Part shown: in pieces, positions 24,716 to 37,500 of the stretch
Layout: every line of letters starts with the position of its first letter
Numbering within the stretch: position 1 is the stretch's first letter
DNA from: Zygaena filipendulae
Lineage: Eukaryota > Arthropoda > Insecta > Lepidoptera > Zygaenidae
Reading direction: 5' to 3'
Assembly (NCBI GenBank): GCA_907165275.2
Contig: OU015659.1
Coordinates: 7,606,501-7,670,500, forward strand
Length of the DNA: 64,000 nucleotides
The notes under the pieces: model-generated
Seen by the model: the letters and a program-made list of their open reading frames with translations, nothing else
Databases searched by the model: none
Told to the model about the DNA's origin: nothing
Program-made: the position numbers and the translations under genes

Positions 24716-25132
24716 TTATTTTTGAAGAGTTCCCACGATTTTCCCAAGATCTTTTGAGGATAATAAAGATTCTTAAACCATAAGATCCCATCATCAGATC
24801 CCACTTGGTGGCAATAGGACCTAATTGGGAGTATACGCTTTCAAACAAAAAATGAATTTTCGAAATCGTTCCAACCCTAGCTTCGAGTAATATAAAAAAA
24901 AACATACAGCCGAATGCGTAACCTCCTCCTTTTTGGAAGTCGGTTAAAAAATCGCGAAACATACACACAGATAATATAATACATACATAAGCTCAATTCA
25001 GATGCTCTCAATATGAAGCACTTAAATTTTATTAATGGACTTTTTTGTCTATCCTGTTAATTCAAAAAATTTCATGGTGCAACCAAATTGCCCTCCCCTC
25101 AACCAAATCCTGGATCCGCCCCTGCATCATTG

Positions 25133-25620
25133 AAGGATTAGACAGTATTATTTTCTTTGGTTTGAAGATTCTGAAGATCTGTCAAACTGGCGACTCCCCA
25201 AAGAAAGCCATCGGTTGAGATAGCTTTTAATTATTATTTTTTTAATCAACAATTTGTTATCTACAAGTGAGTGCCGACTGCCGAATTTCTGCCCAGAAGC
25301 CAGTATAGATTCTTGTATATTTGAGATTAATCTTATCCCGTCTCTTTTTGATGTGATCTTTCCATGGAAACAACTATTTCGTACCTACATAACACAATTT
25401 GTATTTGTTGATGGGCTGGTTTCCGCAACTTCAGTTGTACTTTTATGCACATATTTTGTAAAAATTGTAATCTAATTGGCATGCATGTATGTCACTTAGA
25501 CTCAAATAATGTAATTTACTGTATATGCTATGCTGTTGGTGTGCCAAGAAATAAACAAATAAAATTGTGGTTAAAATAAATAATTAATATTATTATTATT
25601 ATAACTAGTGTTTTATTTAT
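25133..25620. other. Intergenic DNA, no feature seen
   Basis: Resumes single-copy-looking AT-rich sequence after the hAT-like element. A short plus frame (25254-25475) has no recognisable domain. Confidence 0.4.
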
Positions 25621-25623
25621 AAA

Positions 25624-25803
25624 TAACTAGCTGTGCCCCGCGGTTATTTCGGAGAAAAAGAAAAGATAAGAAGTACCTACCCTATTTCCTTCTCTGTACC
25701 CCTGACAACGTGCATGCCAAATTTCATCCAAATCCGTTCAGCCGTTGTTGCGTGATTGAGTAACAAACATCCACACTTTCAAATTTATAATATTAAGTAG
25801 GAT
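25624..25803 (+). repeat. CCCGCGG-core dispersed repeat
   Basis: Starts ACTAGCTGTGCCCCGCGG, then the block GTACCCCTGACAACGTGC and the ATAATATTAAGTAGGAT end. Confidence 0.65.
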
Positions 25804-25817
25804 TTTATAATTATAAA

Positions 25818-25844
25818 GATACCTACCTACCTACCTACCTACCT
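25818..25844. repeat. (TACC)n microsatellite
   Basis: Six near-perfect CTAC units just after a dispersed repeat end. Confidence 0.85.
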
Positions 25845-25849
25845 TTTGT

Positions 25850-27355
25850 ATTTTCGATAAAAAAACAAAGGCAAATATTAAAAAACTAATCTAGAGAAGA
25901 AATAATTTATTATTTTATATGGTTTAGGTACGTACACAACTTAGCATATATGGACTAGAAAGCATAATCTAAACTATCATAGATTTGTGCAATTTGCTCA
26001 TCATTAAGTACAATTATAATATTCAATAATTGGTAAATTAACAATACATAAGTACTTATTGCCTAAAATACTGATCATTTCAGTAATATTGAAGAAAATG
26101 TTTTTTTTTTTTAAGTGAATCTCTTCTGGGCTCTTTGGGGAAAATTACAATTCAAATTAAGGTACCTGCTTATATGTATAAATAAATAATATAGGTAAAA
26201 AATTTCATAAATAAGTTTAAGTACATAATTGCTATCAAATAGTCAAAATATGCGGTTGGTAACCGTTGCAGGCAATGATACAGTCACCAGTAGAAATATG
26301 TAAACGCTTTTGACTCTCGAGTCATTGAATCTTATTGCAATAGTAATGAGGTTCAAAGACTGACGAGTGTTTACATTGACCTTAAGTTTTTGTATTAATA
26401 TTTGATGATTCGCAAAGCTTGAGTTTCACGCGCGTTACAGCTTGAAATAGCAATACAGCTTGAAATAGCAAATTGAAATAATAAGATGGGGGCAAATAGC
26501 ACCAGTACTATAACTCAATTTAGCGAAGTTTTAAAAGTTATTGGGGCATATTGAGATAAAATTCATAACTAGATTCTTAGTACCCAATTAATACAACATT
26601 TTTTTGAGTTGTAGGTTTATTCCAAGTTTAAACTCCATTAAATTGTGATTTATTGGGTAGTTTTAAGGATTTGGAGCGTAAAAGTGGTCACACATTAACA
26701 GAATATTCCCTTATTTAGTAATAATTAGGTATACGCTGTTATGCTGGAAGACGGATTGATTTAAACTAATCTCTTTAAAATACGCAGAAAAGTGTACCTA
26801 TTAATTTAAAAGAAATTAAAGTTTAATACAATTTAGTATTCTTAGGTATTTAAAGTTAGTGTATGAACGGTATGAATGAACGGTAAAGATTCTGAACTAT
26901 AACCTAGCATAAAATTGTAAGTAACATTAGGAACTTCGGTTGATTCTCAATACTTTCATAAATTCCTCAAGTTATCTTCGTCATAAATCATAAAACTACA
27001 TAGATATTACTATTTCGTACACAAACAAAGGCGCTAATCTAAAGACGTTATTATATTTGTGTAGAAAAGCGAAACAGGGTCTAAAAAAATCTTTTCCACA
27101 AACTTGCTCGTAAAGTGACTCTTATTGCACCGCTTTTAGGTTCTTTATGCAGCTTATTAAACACGCGTTATTTTTTTACTTAAACGAGTGCGGTAATTTA
27201 CAAATATTATTACCGCATCAGTTTTTTTATATGAAATTATTTGGATTTTCAACGATCAACCGACCAATTCAACGATCCATCAACACATCAAAATTTCCCC
27301 GAAAGCAACGCAGATTATTACTAACTTATCAACCTATTAGAATAAATACCTACCT
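25850..27355. other. AT-rich intergenic DNA, no gene seen
   Basis: I find no exon with splice signals or recognisable protein in either strand. The plus frame at 27147-27509 runs across a MITE border and has no domain. Confidence 0.45.
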
Positions 27356-27357
27356 AT

Positions 27358-27593
27358 GGACGCAGATAAGCAATAACATGTTAACCCACAATATTAAGTT
27401 GTTGATTCAAAACGCTTTATTGACAGTTACAGAGCGTTTTTTTAATTATGTGTTTATCTTATTACAATGTTTAAATACCAAAAAACATTTAAACATAAAA
27501 AAATGCTGAAACAAAATGACTATATGATTTTAAAACACGATTTATTCGAAATTTCTCCAGTGTGGGTTAACACACTATTGCTTATCTATGTCC
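27358..27593. mobile_element. MITE, family 1, copy 1
   Basis: About 236 bp. Left end GCAGATAAGCAATAACATG and right end AACACACTATTGCTTATCT are imperfect inverted repeats that include GTTAACCCACA/TGTGGGTTAAC. A second copy is at 50250-50485. Confidence 0.7.
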
Positions 27594-27789
27594 CTATATA
27601 GGTTGGCACGAGCGTTAAAGTATACTTAACGTAATAGTACGGGAGATACCGATGCTAATTCGGGAGCGACTCGAGCGTCGTTGGGACCTATTGGGTTTTG
27701 AAGATTAGGAGATATAAACAAAATAAGGTCATATGATATTTTTTCATTCACCGGTGGGTTTAGCTTCTACAGGCTTTCAAAAATGTAAA

Positions 27790-29070
27790 AAAAAATATTA
27801 AAATGGAAATACTCGAGCGCGTCAGATATTGTAGTTTAGATACTCCAAGGTGTCTCTGATATCGAAAATATATTCATCTGCCGATTTGCGTGGTGGGGGT
27901 GGCCATCCGGAAGTGGAGAAAATGAAAAAAAAAAACATTTACTCCAGCGCGTCAGATATTCAAAGGGGATGTTAAGTGAGCCCTAAAAATGCTCCCCTTC
28001 GAGAATCTGCCAATTTGGAGGTGACGCAAGGTAGTAGCGAATTTTTGAAAATGCAAAAAAAAATCTCAATTTTGAAATACTCGAGTGTGTCAGAATATTT
28101 TACAGAAGGTTCAGCTTGCACTCCAAGTTATGTTGGCTTAAAATCTGACAATAATTTTGAGGGGTATTATTAATCTGACTGCTAGAAACAAAAATTATGA
28201 TTTATTTTTAAGATTTTTTTTTCTTTCTGACGTAAGTTTAATAACTTTATGAGCTATTTCTTGTTCACGAAAAACACACTTTATATTTCTATGAAATATG
28301 TAAAAGATCACAAAATATTATTCACAAAACTAACTTTAAAGTACAAACAAGCCAGAGCGTTTTACATATAATAACATGAACGCGTTGTTTTGTGATGAGC
28401 TTTATTATATAATATATATATAATTACATTAAAGTGAAAGGTTATAGGTGAACCTATAGTTTAGTACTTACCTTAACTTATTTTAATATGTATTTTAACC
28501 GACCAAAAAAAGTTATAATTTCACACGTTTAGCGCCCTGACATATTGTGATGACGTTATGGCGACGGAAAGTAGTGTGAGGACGGTGCGAGAGAGTGAGA
28601 GATAGAGAAAAAGTAAAAGGGAAAGAAAGACAGAGATATGAATAGGTACATGTTTCGCTGCAGCTGCTCGTTCGATTCGAAGACGATTTTTGTTTCTTCG
28701 GCTTATGAAAATCGGCAGATAATATTTTTCCCGCTATCCTTGAGTTATTTACTTTAAAATAAAAAATAAATCAACTGCGCTCGAGAATGTCGAAGTTGCG
28801 TTTTTTTTTTTGCAAGTTTGTGATCCTCTAACTCCCTTACGTCACGTTCAAATGGTCAGATTATTCATATACATACTTCTCACTATGTAATTAACCCACC
28901 ATATCTTAATCTGACGCGCTCGAGTATTTCGAGTTATCGATTTTTTTTTACTAATCTGATCGGTTATTCTAGACGCACCCACCAGTGTAGAGGGCCTATA
29001 TTTGGTGGAGGTACTCAACATGGTGCAAGGTACCCCCCTTATGTTCATCTGACGCGCTTTAGCTAATCCA
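27790..29070. mobile_element. Element bounded by opposed arrays of a CTCGAGCGCGTCAGA motif
   Basis: The motif ACTCGAGCGCGTCAGAT stands at 27811, 27941 and 28079 (spacing 130 and 138), after A-rich runs. Its reverse form occurs at about 28773 (worn), 28910 and 29047 (spacing about 137). The core (28200-28750) is unrelated AT-rich DNA. No transposase frame is seen. The superfamily is not recognised. Confidence 0.55.
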
Positions 29071-29827
29071 CAAATCCCCTCTTGGCGGTCCGTACTATAA
29101 TAAGTAAATAAGTAAAGTACAATAAGGTTGCAATGTCAACGCTGAACCTGAGGCTAGTTAGCTTCTCAAATCCAACTTTCCAGATAGAGTTTTTAGAGGA
29201 AACCGAAGGTCTCAAGTTTCTTTTGTTGTAAAAAATTGTCACAAGTGAATTTGCTACTTCAACAAAGAAAAGGGTTAAACAAATAAGTTTTAACAGTGGC
29301 GGGTTTCTATGGACGCATTGAAACACCTACTTAATATGTTATGTCTCAAACTAATTCATTTGGTGGCCGCTAAGAAGTAAGAGCCCAAATTCCTAGTAAT
29401 AGCACTATAGATTTGGGCTCTTGCAACTGAAATTTATAAAAATTGCAGTTTCAAACCTAAGAGACTAATAAAAATACATAACTTGACTCTGACTCAAAAA
29501 GCACTTTTAGAAAGTTCTGTATGTACCTACAACAATCAACTACCTAATGCCAAATCTCAAGTGCCATAAGAACTATCATAGCACTACAATGAATTTTACT
29601 CTTACAGTAACATTATCTACATGTACAAAGGTATGAAGGTTTTGTCTGGGTAGTTGTCTCTTCGGAATGGACACAAGACTCACAGCTCCTAAATGGATAT
29701 AAGTTATAACAAATATTCTTATTATACAAATATCATAAGACGGTATGATCAGTTCGGGCAACACTGCCGCACTAAACGGGCAAATATTTTTTTTAGACAA
29801 ATGTGATATATGTGTGATACAATGAGT

Positions 29828-29960
29828 ACAGGACCGCTGGTGGAGCGGTTACAGAACCCGATTACTAAGCCCAACTACGCCAAGTGTCACGGGTTCGATC
29901 CTCGAGTCGAGTTAAGCATGTAATGAGCATCTGTGTACGTATAACCTGAGTACCATCCCC
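29828..29960 (+). mobile_element. tRNA-like SINE head
   Basis: Has CCGCTGGTGGAGCGGTTACA (A-box-like) and CGGGTTCGATCC (B box) about 60 bp apart, followed by non-tRNA sequence. Different from the family at 19946. No cloverleaf closes cleanly. Confidence 0.5.
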
Positions 29961-30485
29961 ATATACCTATACCCACAACGAGACGGCTTCAGCATCAGCT
30001 TTATGCGAGTATTGGTGGGAAGACCATTAAATAATTTAAGCTTAATCTTAAATCAGGCTAACCAAAAATTATAAATCATATTTAGATGATTATTCAAATT
30101 TTCATTATTTTAAGATGCACTAGACTCGAAGGGTATTATTGACTTGGTTCAAGTTGAAATTCCTCTAGATCAGATTTTAGTTTCTAAACGTTTTGATCGT
30201 TTTAAAAATTTGCATTATTCTCATACACATTGTAATTAACAATACACATTTTTCATGATATTGTCAAGAAATTTCACATTTTTTGAAAGTGTCTAATGTC
30301 TACTTTTATTATTTAAAATTAATACTCATTCACATTTATTAATGAAATTAAATACATAATTATATTTCTGTCTTACACAGTAAGTATAATCTTTTCCATT
30401 TCAATAATTAATAATACTTAACATCCTTTAACACTTCGTAGAGCATTAGTTATATATATAAAGTATACATGACTAATAATATTAA

Positions 30486-31007
30486 GGGTGTGCCTCCATT
30501 GCCTGGACCAAAAAAATTACGCCATTCGGAACCGGCGCGACGGTAGACAAGACTGCTGGCAGGGTTAATTTCCAGTTGTCACTGACCCGAATGACCCCAC
30601 CGGTGACAAATGCCCCCTACCACCATCTCTTGCATCGAAACTTCGTTCAGAGGGCCAATTTTACTCAAGCAAAACATTAAAACCGCACACCGCATTGAAA
30701 AGGATCTCCCCAAATATGGCTCATGCACGACGGCCATTCGGTTTAACACGAGTTTACGAGTATCGATACAGGGAATATGCGGTCGGAGACCCTTATCGAT
30801 GCAGCCACCTCATAGCCAAGTTGACAATCTATGAGCGTTAACATAGCAAGCACGTAACGTAGTAGTAAGTCGTTTTCTAGGTCTTAACGATTACAGATTG
30901 TCAACTTGACTAAGGGGGCTGGAGTGGTGAGGTTTTGTGATGATTGGCTCTCTATATAATTTTGATTTAACATAATATAGCTAATACGGCGCGCGGAGGC
31001 ATTACCC
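30486..31007. mobile_element. Possible MITE with hairpin
   Basis: GGGTGTGCCTCC near 30487 is roughly mirrored by GGAGGCATTACCC near 31005. Inside, AGCCAAGTTGACAATCT (30814-30830) pairs with AGATTGTCAACTTGACT (30895-30911). Boundaries are uncertain. Confidence 0.35.
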
Positions 31008-31009
31008 AA

Positions 31010-32950
31010 TATAAAAGCTCGATTGACTACATACCTTGTAGGTAATACATATTAACTCGTAGCTAGGCACGAGACAGAGTACAAAAAGAGTACTCATAAG
31101 TCACAGAACACCGCAGTGCTAATAAGGCAAACATGAAACTAAACAAGTTCTAATTCAATAAGGAACATTGACGCCCGATCAATTTACGAGTTAAAATGAA
31201 ATTTTGGTAATTTTCAATACTGAATAGAAACGTAGAGCAAATAGCGGTGGATAGTAACGAACCACGACCAGAATTAAAATAATGAATACGAGAAACATGA
31301 ATAAAATAAATAGAAGATGACGTATTAAAAGTATTATTGTTCTTCATATTACACATGGTACTTTTTATCACACTTAATACATATTTGTTTCCATGCGTTT
31401 AAAACAAAACTAAACAAAATTGAGCAAAAAACTCATACTAAATATTATAATCATTAACCCTAAATTATAGAATCATAGCAATAAAAGTAATTTACATTCA
31501 TAAAAAATTGTTTGAATAATATTTTATTCGACTCTATTCTATACGTATTGGTGACCCCAGGCTCTACAATGTCACAATCTTCTGAGGTATTTCATTTAAA
31601 AATAAACATTTTTTTATATGGATTTTTTTTAAGCGAGTATGATAGTAGTTTAAAACACTTGCTTTTTGCCGCCTAAGTCGCACTGACCATTTTAATATTA
31701 TGACGTTTGAACTACTTTTATAACGGTCTGTCAAATCATGAATTGATAATGCTGGTAAGAATACCAGGTAGCACAATCATATTTTAATAACTACATTGAC
31801 TTTTATGTTGAAGCAATAATCATAATACAAAATACAAAGTTTTTAACTTTTGGAATATTCAACTACGTTGGTACAAACCTAGTACCGACGTAAATCATAT
31901 TTGTCTTGCCTTTTTTGGTTACATAAAAATATGTACCCATTTTTTTACATTTTTTTTAACTTGAACATAAATTTATTCTATTCACTTACACTAGAATAAA
32001 AATAATTTGTAAATAAAAATAGTAATAAAACTATGATGAATAACAAATATTGTAAAATTAAATAACAATAAATGTAAAATAAGCGTAAACAAAAAAAAAC
32101 TTCTTTGGGATTGGTTGGTCACTAGTACTTCACATCTTTGACTAGTCTCAAAATTGTTTCACAACTTGTGTTGTCAACCTTAATAGGCACAAAAACAACT
32201 AACTAAAATTAAAGTAACACTAAGATTTAACATCAAGAAAATTTCTTCCAGAATATTTAAGCGAGTCGGGATATTAATTTTTAATTTGGTAACGAATAAA
32301 ATATTATTATTGACACCTTACTTTTGGCAATCAATGCCGACAACTGAAATATTGGGTCAAAATTATCGTTTTCCATATTTAAAAAAATAAACGAATATTT
32401 TACTAGTTCGATATGAAGCTGTTTTGGAAATCACGTATAAAATTAGTCAATATTTGAAATCTACTAGTATAATATCGCTACTCCCAGAACTTCCAAGATA
32501 CAATAAGAACATTTTGTAAACATGAAAAATACAGTATAAAAATGGAGGTCTAAAAAGGCCACAATGAAGGTTTATCGTACAGATAATTATTATTTTAGTT
32601 TTAAACTCTTGAATAGTTCAAATGGAAAGTAGGATGCAAACTAAGTGTGAATTCTTTTCTCTCTTACTCATTTACAAAAACTTCAATACACTTCTTAGCT
32701 GTGCTAATACCTACAGTAGATTAAAACGAGATTTTTCCCTCAAAAACGTAATTACTGATTACCGTAGTTGTAGTAGTTTGTACTTGTTACGATTTTAAAA
32801 ATTTCAGACGTATACAATTTTCCAAATCCAAAGAAACGCTCTGTATTGGTGCAGAATGATGAATTTATATAATTCTTTTGGGAATAATAGAAAACAATGT
32901 CTAAGAATACCATTATGTATCATGCACAAAGATTTGCCATTTAAATTATT
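31010..32950. other. AT-rich intergenic DNA, no gene seen
   Basis: Downstream of the INPP5E 3' end. No exon, RNA gene or clear repeat border was found on either strand. Confidence 0.45.
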
Positions 32951-32955
32951 GCCAT

Positions 32956-32961
32956 TTTATT
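32956..32961 (-). promoter_or_regulatory. Possible INPP5E poly(A) signal
   Basis: AATAAA on the minus strand, 92 bases past the INPP5E stop. AT-rich surroundings make chance hits likely. Confidence 0.4.
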
Positions 32962-33053
32962 TGCCATTTGCAAGTAAATTACTGAGCATTTTCGCCACAC
33001 TTTGTGGCCGATTTAGACTCTCTTTGTTGATAGTAAACCTGTTAAAACTAGTG

Positions 33054-34476
33054 CTATTGTATGCTGCATACAGCGGAAGTTCCCGGCGCGTGGTCGAGTA
33101 GTGCCCGTCTTCGCTTGATTCCTTCCAGATACACCTCTCTATTGAATAAACCAGCTGCCAGGGGAACCCTAAGAAAAAAAATTGGAACAGTATGAGGGTC
33201 AACGCACATTCTATGCGGTTTATCTGATCTGATTCTAGTGCATTCTTTGCGAAGAAAATTTAATTTTTTCGCTATTTTCTTAACCTAAACATTATTTGTT
33301 AAATTATATGAACATGTTTTTTAGCGTACGCCTCTGGCATTGTGCGCCTCTAAGCTTAAATTCAGACATACAGAGACTTCCATTCCCTTGTTCAGTTTAG
33401 AAATACGGCTTGTGACGTCCTACCCAACCGTGACGTCAGGCGACATTTTGAATCAATGTATTGTCGTTATTTTTTGGTTATGTAAGGTATGTGTTCAATA
33501 TTTTTTAATAATATACGTATACATGACGGTCTGAAAACTAAAATTTAGTGTAACCTAACTTAGTTGCGAATGGCGATCCTTCCATACAAGCCCAAAGGCC
33601 TGTTTTGCCGAACCAAAACACTTGCCAGGTAGTATCAATATTTTAAGAAGTATAAATAAAGTTTATAAGTATAAATACTTATTAAAATATTTGATACTCC
33701 ACAAGCAAGCGCTTCAGCTAGGCAGACCGGGCTTTTGGGCTTGTATGGAAGGAACGCCAGTGCCTAACTAGTAACTAGCCTATACTGTGCTTAAGTACTC
33801 AGGTTGTAACGAGGCGGCTGTATGCCACTCGTAATGACATCCTGCTTCATTTTTTATTACTTTTTTATTTTTAAAACTTGAATTTTATATTGCATTTTGA
33901 CATTCTTTTTTTCAATTTAAAATTATGTATTTTTTCTATTTTGTTTTAATTATTCTCACTCCTTACTTAGATTTCGAACGCTAGTCACCCTAATTATTAT
34001 TACTATTGCTACTCCGTGTTAATTTTCTCAAGACTCACGGCCGCACTCAGAGTCGTTTTAATGATTAGGTACAGTTACTTAATTTTAAGTAGAGATTTTT
34101 ATTAAAACAAAATTGCCGCAATCAGAGACGTTCATTAAATTGATGTTATTTAACATTTTTGACTAATTAAGTTAAATTTAGTTAAATGCTAATTAACATT
34201 AATTTAATGAACTTCTCTGATTGCGGCTACTTTGTTTTAAAAAAGTAATTATTAAAACGACTGAGTGCGGCCGTCACAATAGTGAAGTGAAGTAAATATT
34301 CTGGAATACGAGCTAGCCGGAGGTCCAAAAACGCCTCCCAAGTCCCAACGCGCAACCCCGACGAGGCACTCACACATCGGTCCCGGGGCGCAGCGCCGCC
34401 GCGAACAGCGCCCACACCGGCTTGTGGTCGCTGGTGCACACCGAGTGCACCGAGTTGTACGCGACGCACTTCAGCC

Positions 34477-34507
<31 letters not shown>

Positions 34508-37500
34508 GCTGCTGATGCGCCGGAGGCCTGCGCCGAGAGCAGGAACGATGCCAAGTCAAACGATTTTTTCACTTAAGTCATTAAACTAGTTGTGCCCCGC
34601 GGTTTCACCCGCGTTAATTTCAGAGTTAAAGGATAAAAAGTACCCTATGTGTTAATCTGATGTATAAGCTATATTATTGTAAAGTTTCATTTAAATCCAT
34701 TCAGTAGTTTTTGCGTGAAAGAGTAACAAACATCCATCCATCCATCCATCCATACATTCTTACAAACTTTCGCGTTTATAAAATTAGTAGGAAGGATAAA
34801 AGTCAACTATTTTTGACGTAGAACATGAGACAAGGTGTAATTTTAGAATACAAGCTCTTCATAATGATGGTGCTGACAAAGTATAAAAATAAAAAATCTA
34901 TTTAATCCGTCGGTTAGATAGTAAAAAAAAGGATGTGTTTTTTGCTTTTTCGAATTATTATTGAAAAAATACTTAGATAAAAGTTTAGGAGAACGAGGTC
35001 GTGACGTCATAACTATAAGTATAAAGTGTACCTAGGTGTGACGTCATACGGAATTTCACCTCAACGTATCGGCATATGTTCTTATTATGAAAAAAAAGAC
35101 GAACTAAACATTAAAATTTAGCCATCATGCCGATTATGGATTATATGAATCTACTAGCTGTTCACCAAGGTTTCACCCGCGGTAATTTCGAAGATCCCGC
35201 GGGAATTCCGAGACAAAAAGTTCCCTATGTACACCTGACAACGTGTATGAAACATTTAATGATGATCGGTTGAGCCGTTGAAGCGTGAAAGCATAACAAA
35301 CAAAGAAAATTACTTTCGCATGTAAGGATAGAATAGAAAAAAAAACGTGTTTGTTATGATTTAACTCAAAAACTACTGGATCGGTTTCAAAAATTCTTTC
35401 ACCATTGGAATGCTACATCATCCCTGAGGCTATATTGTAACCCGGAATTACCGCAGGTACTCCGAAATTAACGTAGATGAAATTTCATGAAATTTTGTAC
35501 ATTTCAGGGATACAGGGAAGGATATCGGATTTTTATTTCTTGGATTTCCCGCGGGAACTCCGAAATTACCCCGGGTGAAACCGCGGGGAAAACGGATCAT
35601 TTCAAACGTCTCTTTTGATACGAAGACGTGATGTCGACGTGACTTGGGTAGGTACCTAATAAAAGAGATCCTCACCAGAAAAAGCCGAAGAGTTGACGGC
35701 CATTGTCCTCGCTTTGTATAAAATCCGGTCCGTGTAGGCGGGAGCTCTCTGCTTGCTGGACGTGTCGAACTGTTGGCTGCCAGGGTCGTACTGCATTGCA
35801 GTGAAATTTATCTCAGCAGGGTAATAGGGTACTTGCATGAAACTTATAATAAGAAATTTTGTCAATATTTCAAAAATAGAGTCTTAGAAAAGCGTTAACG
35901 TGAAAGATTTGCTAAAAAAATTTAAATTTTTTCCAAAATATTCAACTTTTAATTTTGTGAAACGGAACGTTGCAACGAAACACCAATCACAGCCAAGCTT
36001 GACACATGACGTCACTTTTATTTTTTTTGGAAACATTTACCTCTTTCAGAGAAGGCAAAAGAAACTAAGTGCATATAATCAAAGCATATTTTCCATTTTC
36101 TGAAGTTTTTTACTTTAAAATGCATCGGTAAGAAGCATTTCGATTCTTTACTGGAACTTTTGGAAGTAAATCGACACAGTTCAACCTTAATTTCGCTTTT
36201 GGATATTAAAGTTATCTGTCTTTCAGTGTCACATGACCCTGTCAATACGACAGTAACATTTCTATCACGATTAATAAGGCGTAATTTTGAACTAGTGACG
36301 TCATTCCGCGTTTCGGCGGTAAGGTCTAAAGTAGGAACTTTGAAACGCTCTATTTAATTAATTTATGCATATATTTGTTTTCTTTTTCTTGCTTTGTTTA
36401 AGTAGGCCATATATCTTTAAAATAGACTGAAAAAAAAAAATTATGCAAGTACCCTATTATGTTGCTATCATATTTCAGTTTCATTCAGAAAAATTGCGCT
36501 TTTGTGATTAATTAATCATATTTAGGCAGCTTCAATTATTGAAATATTATGTTTATTTTGGTTGGTTGTTAGATATTGTATAGGTGTCAAAACGTAAATA
36601 TTGTCATGGCAAAATCGCTATATTTTTGATTGCAGCCGAAAAATGATAGAAACAAAAGTTACATAACAGCCCCTCTGGATGTACTTATTTAAGACACGTT
36701 TTAACAAAAAATACGTTTGGTTTAAGTTGCTCATAATCATAGCAAACAACGTGAGGTCACTTTACAAAAAAGTCATATTATCTTCTTCCTACTAACAGAA
36801 CGGAAAAAGTCCAAGCGCGTTTTTTAGTGTCACTAAATTAAGAAAAATAAGACCAGTAAGAACAGTATGAAACAGTATTGATGTATTAAGAGTAAAATTC
36901 GAAGTGCATCAAAATAAATGTTCGTTCGCCTGACGCTTGATATCACAGTTGATTTTGCACTTAAAGGCATACGCATACACGGTTCTTTTTTCAGTGACAT
37001 AAAAGGAAGTATGTAGTAGTATGAACCCCCCTGTACACGCGCATGGTTTAGGTGGATGTAATCGGTTTAACATGAAAAATATACTGTACTTTGTAAGTTG
37101 GCGGGAACGTGATGGGGGCTTCTCGAAAATCTCTGAATGCGGCGCCGTCTTCCAACACCGCCGTCAGCTGGTCCGCGTGCAGCAGCCCGTGCGGCAGGTG
37201 CGCGGGCAGCGGGAACTGAACAAACACGATACATAATAGGTAAATACTAGCTGTGCCCTGTGGTTTCATCGCGGTAATTATTTTTTTGTTTTGTAACATG
37301 CCTCTACATCATCACCTAGCCAAAAGGTTGTCTGGTAGAGAATGCCTTAGGCATTAAGTCCGCCTTTTGTACGATAATTGAAAAGTGCAATAAAAATAAA
37401 CACAGTTGAAAACCATGAAATTTTGCACAAATATTTCTTATGTGAAATAGGTGTCCACTAAGAAAGGAACGTGAAAAAGGTTTGCAAAGTTTGTATGGAA

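Larger units (their letters stand above)
22098..25124. mobile_element. Non-autonomous hAT-like element, 3,027 bp
   Basis: Ends are CAGGGGCGGATCCAGG and its exact reverse complement. The 8-bp CATCATTG flanks both sides directly (22090-22097 and 25125-25132), the target duplication length of hAT transposons. No frame inside resembles a hAT transposase; the longest frames are short and of low complexity. It contains a foldback (23640-24060) and a duplicated block (24299-24710), so it has taken in other repeats. Confidence 0.8.

Noticed and set aside
27790..28100. CRISPR-like array
   Set aside because: Only three motif copies with 130-138 bp spacing, in an insect genome; far outside CRISPR geometry.
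29063..29326. 87-codon hydrophobic minus frame, possible receptor fragment
   Set aside because: Several hydrophobic runs suggest a chemoreceptor remnant, but there are no splice partners or family motifs and it borders a mobile element.
34372..34374. TGA after INPP5E exon 9 as the true stop
   Set aside because: A strong donor (GTGAGT) overlaps it, and the exon at 33168-33054 continues in phase into the conserved family C-terminus with a CAAX box.
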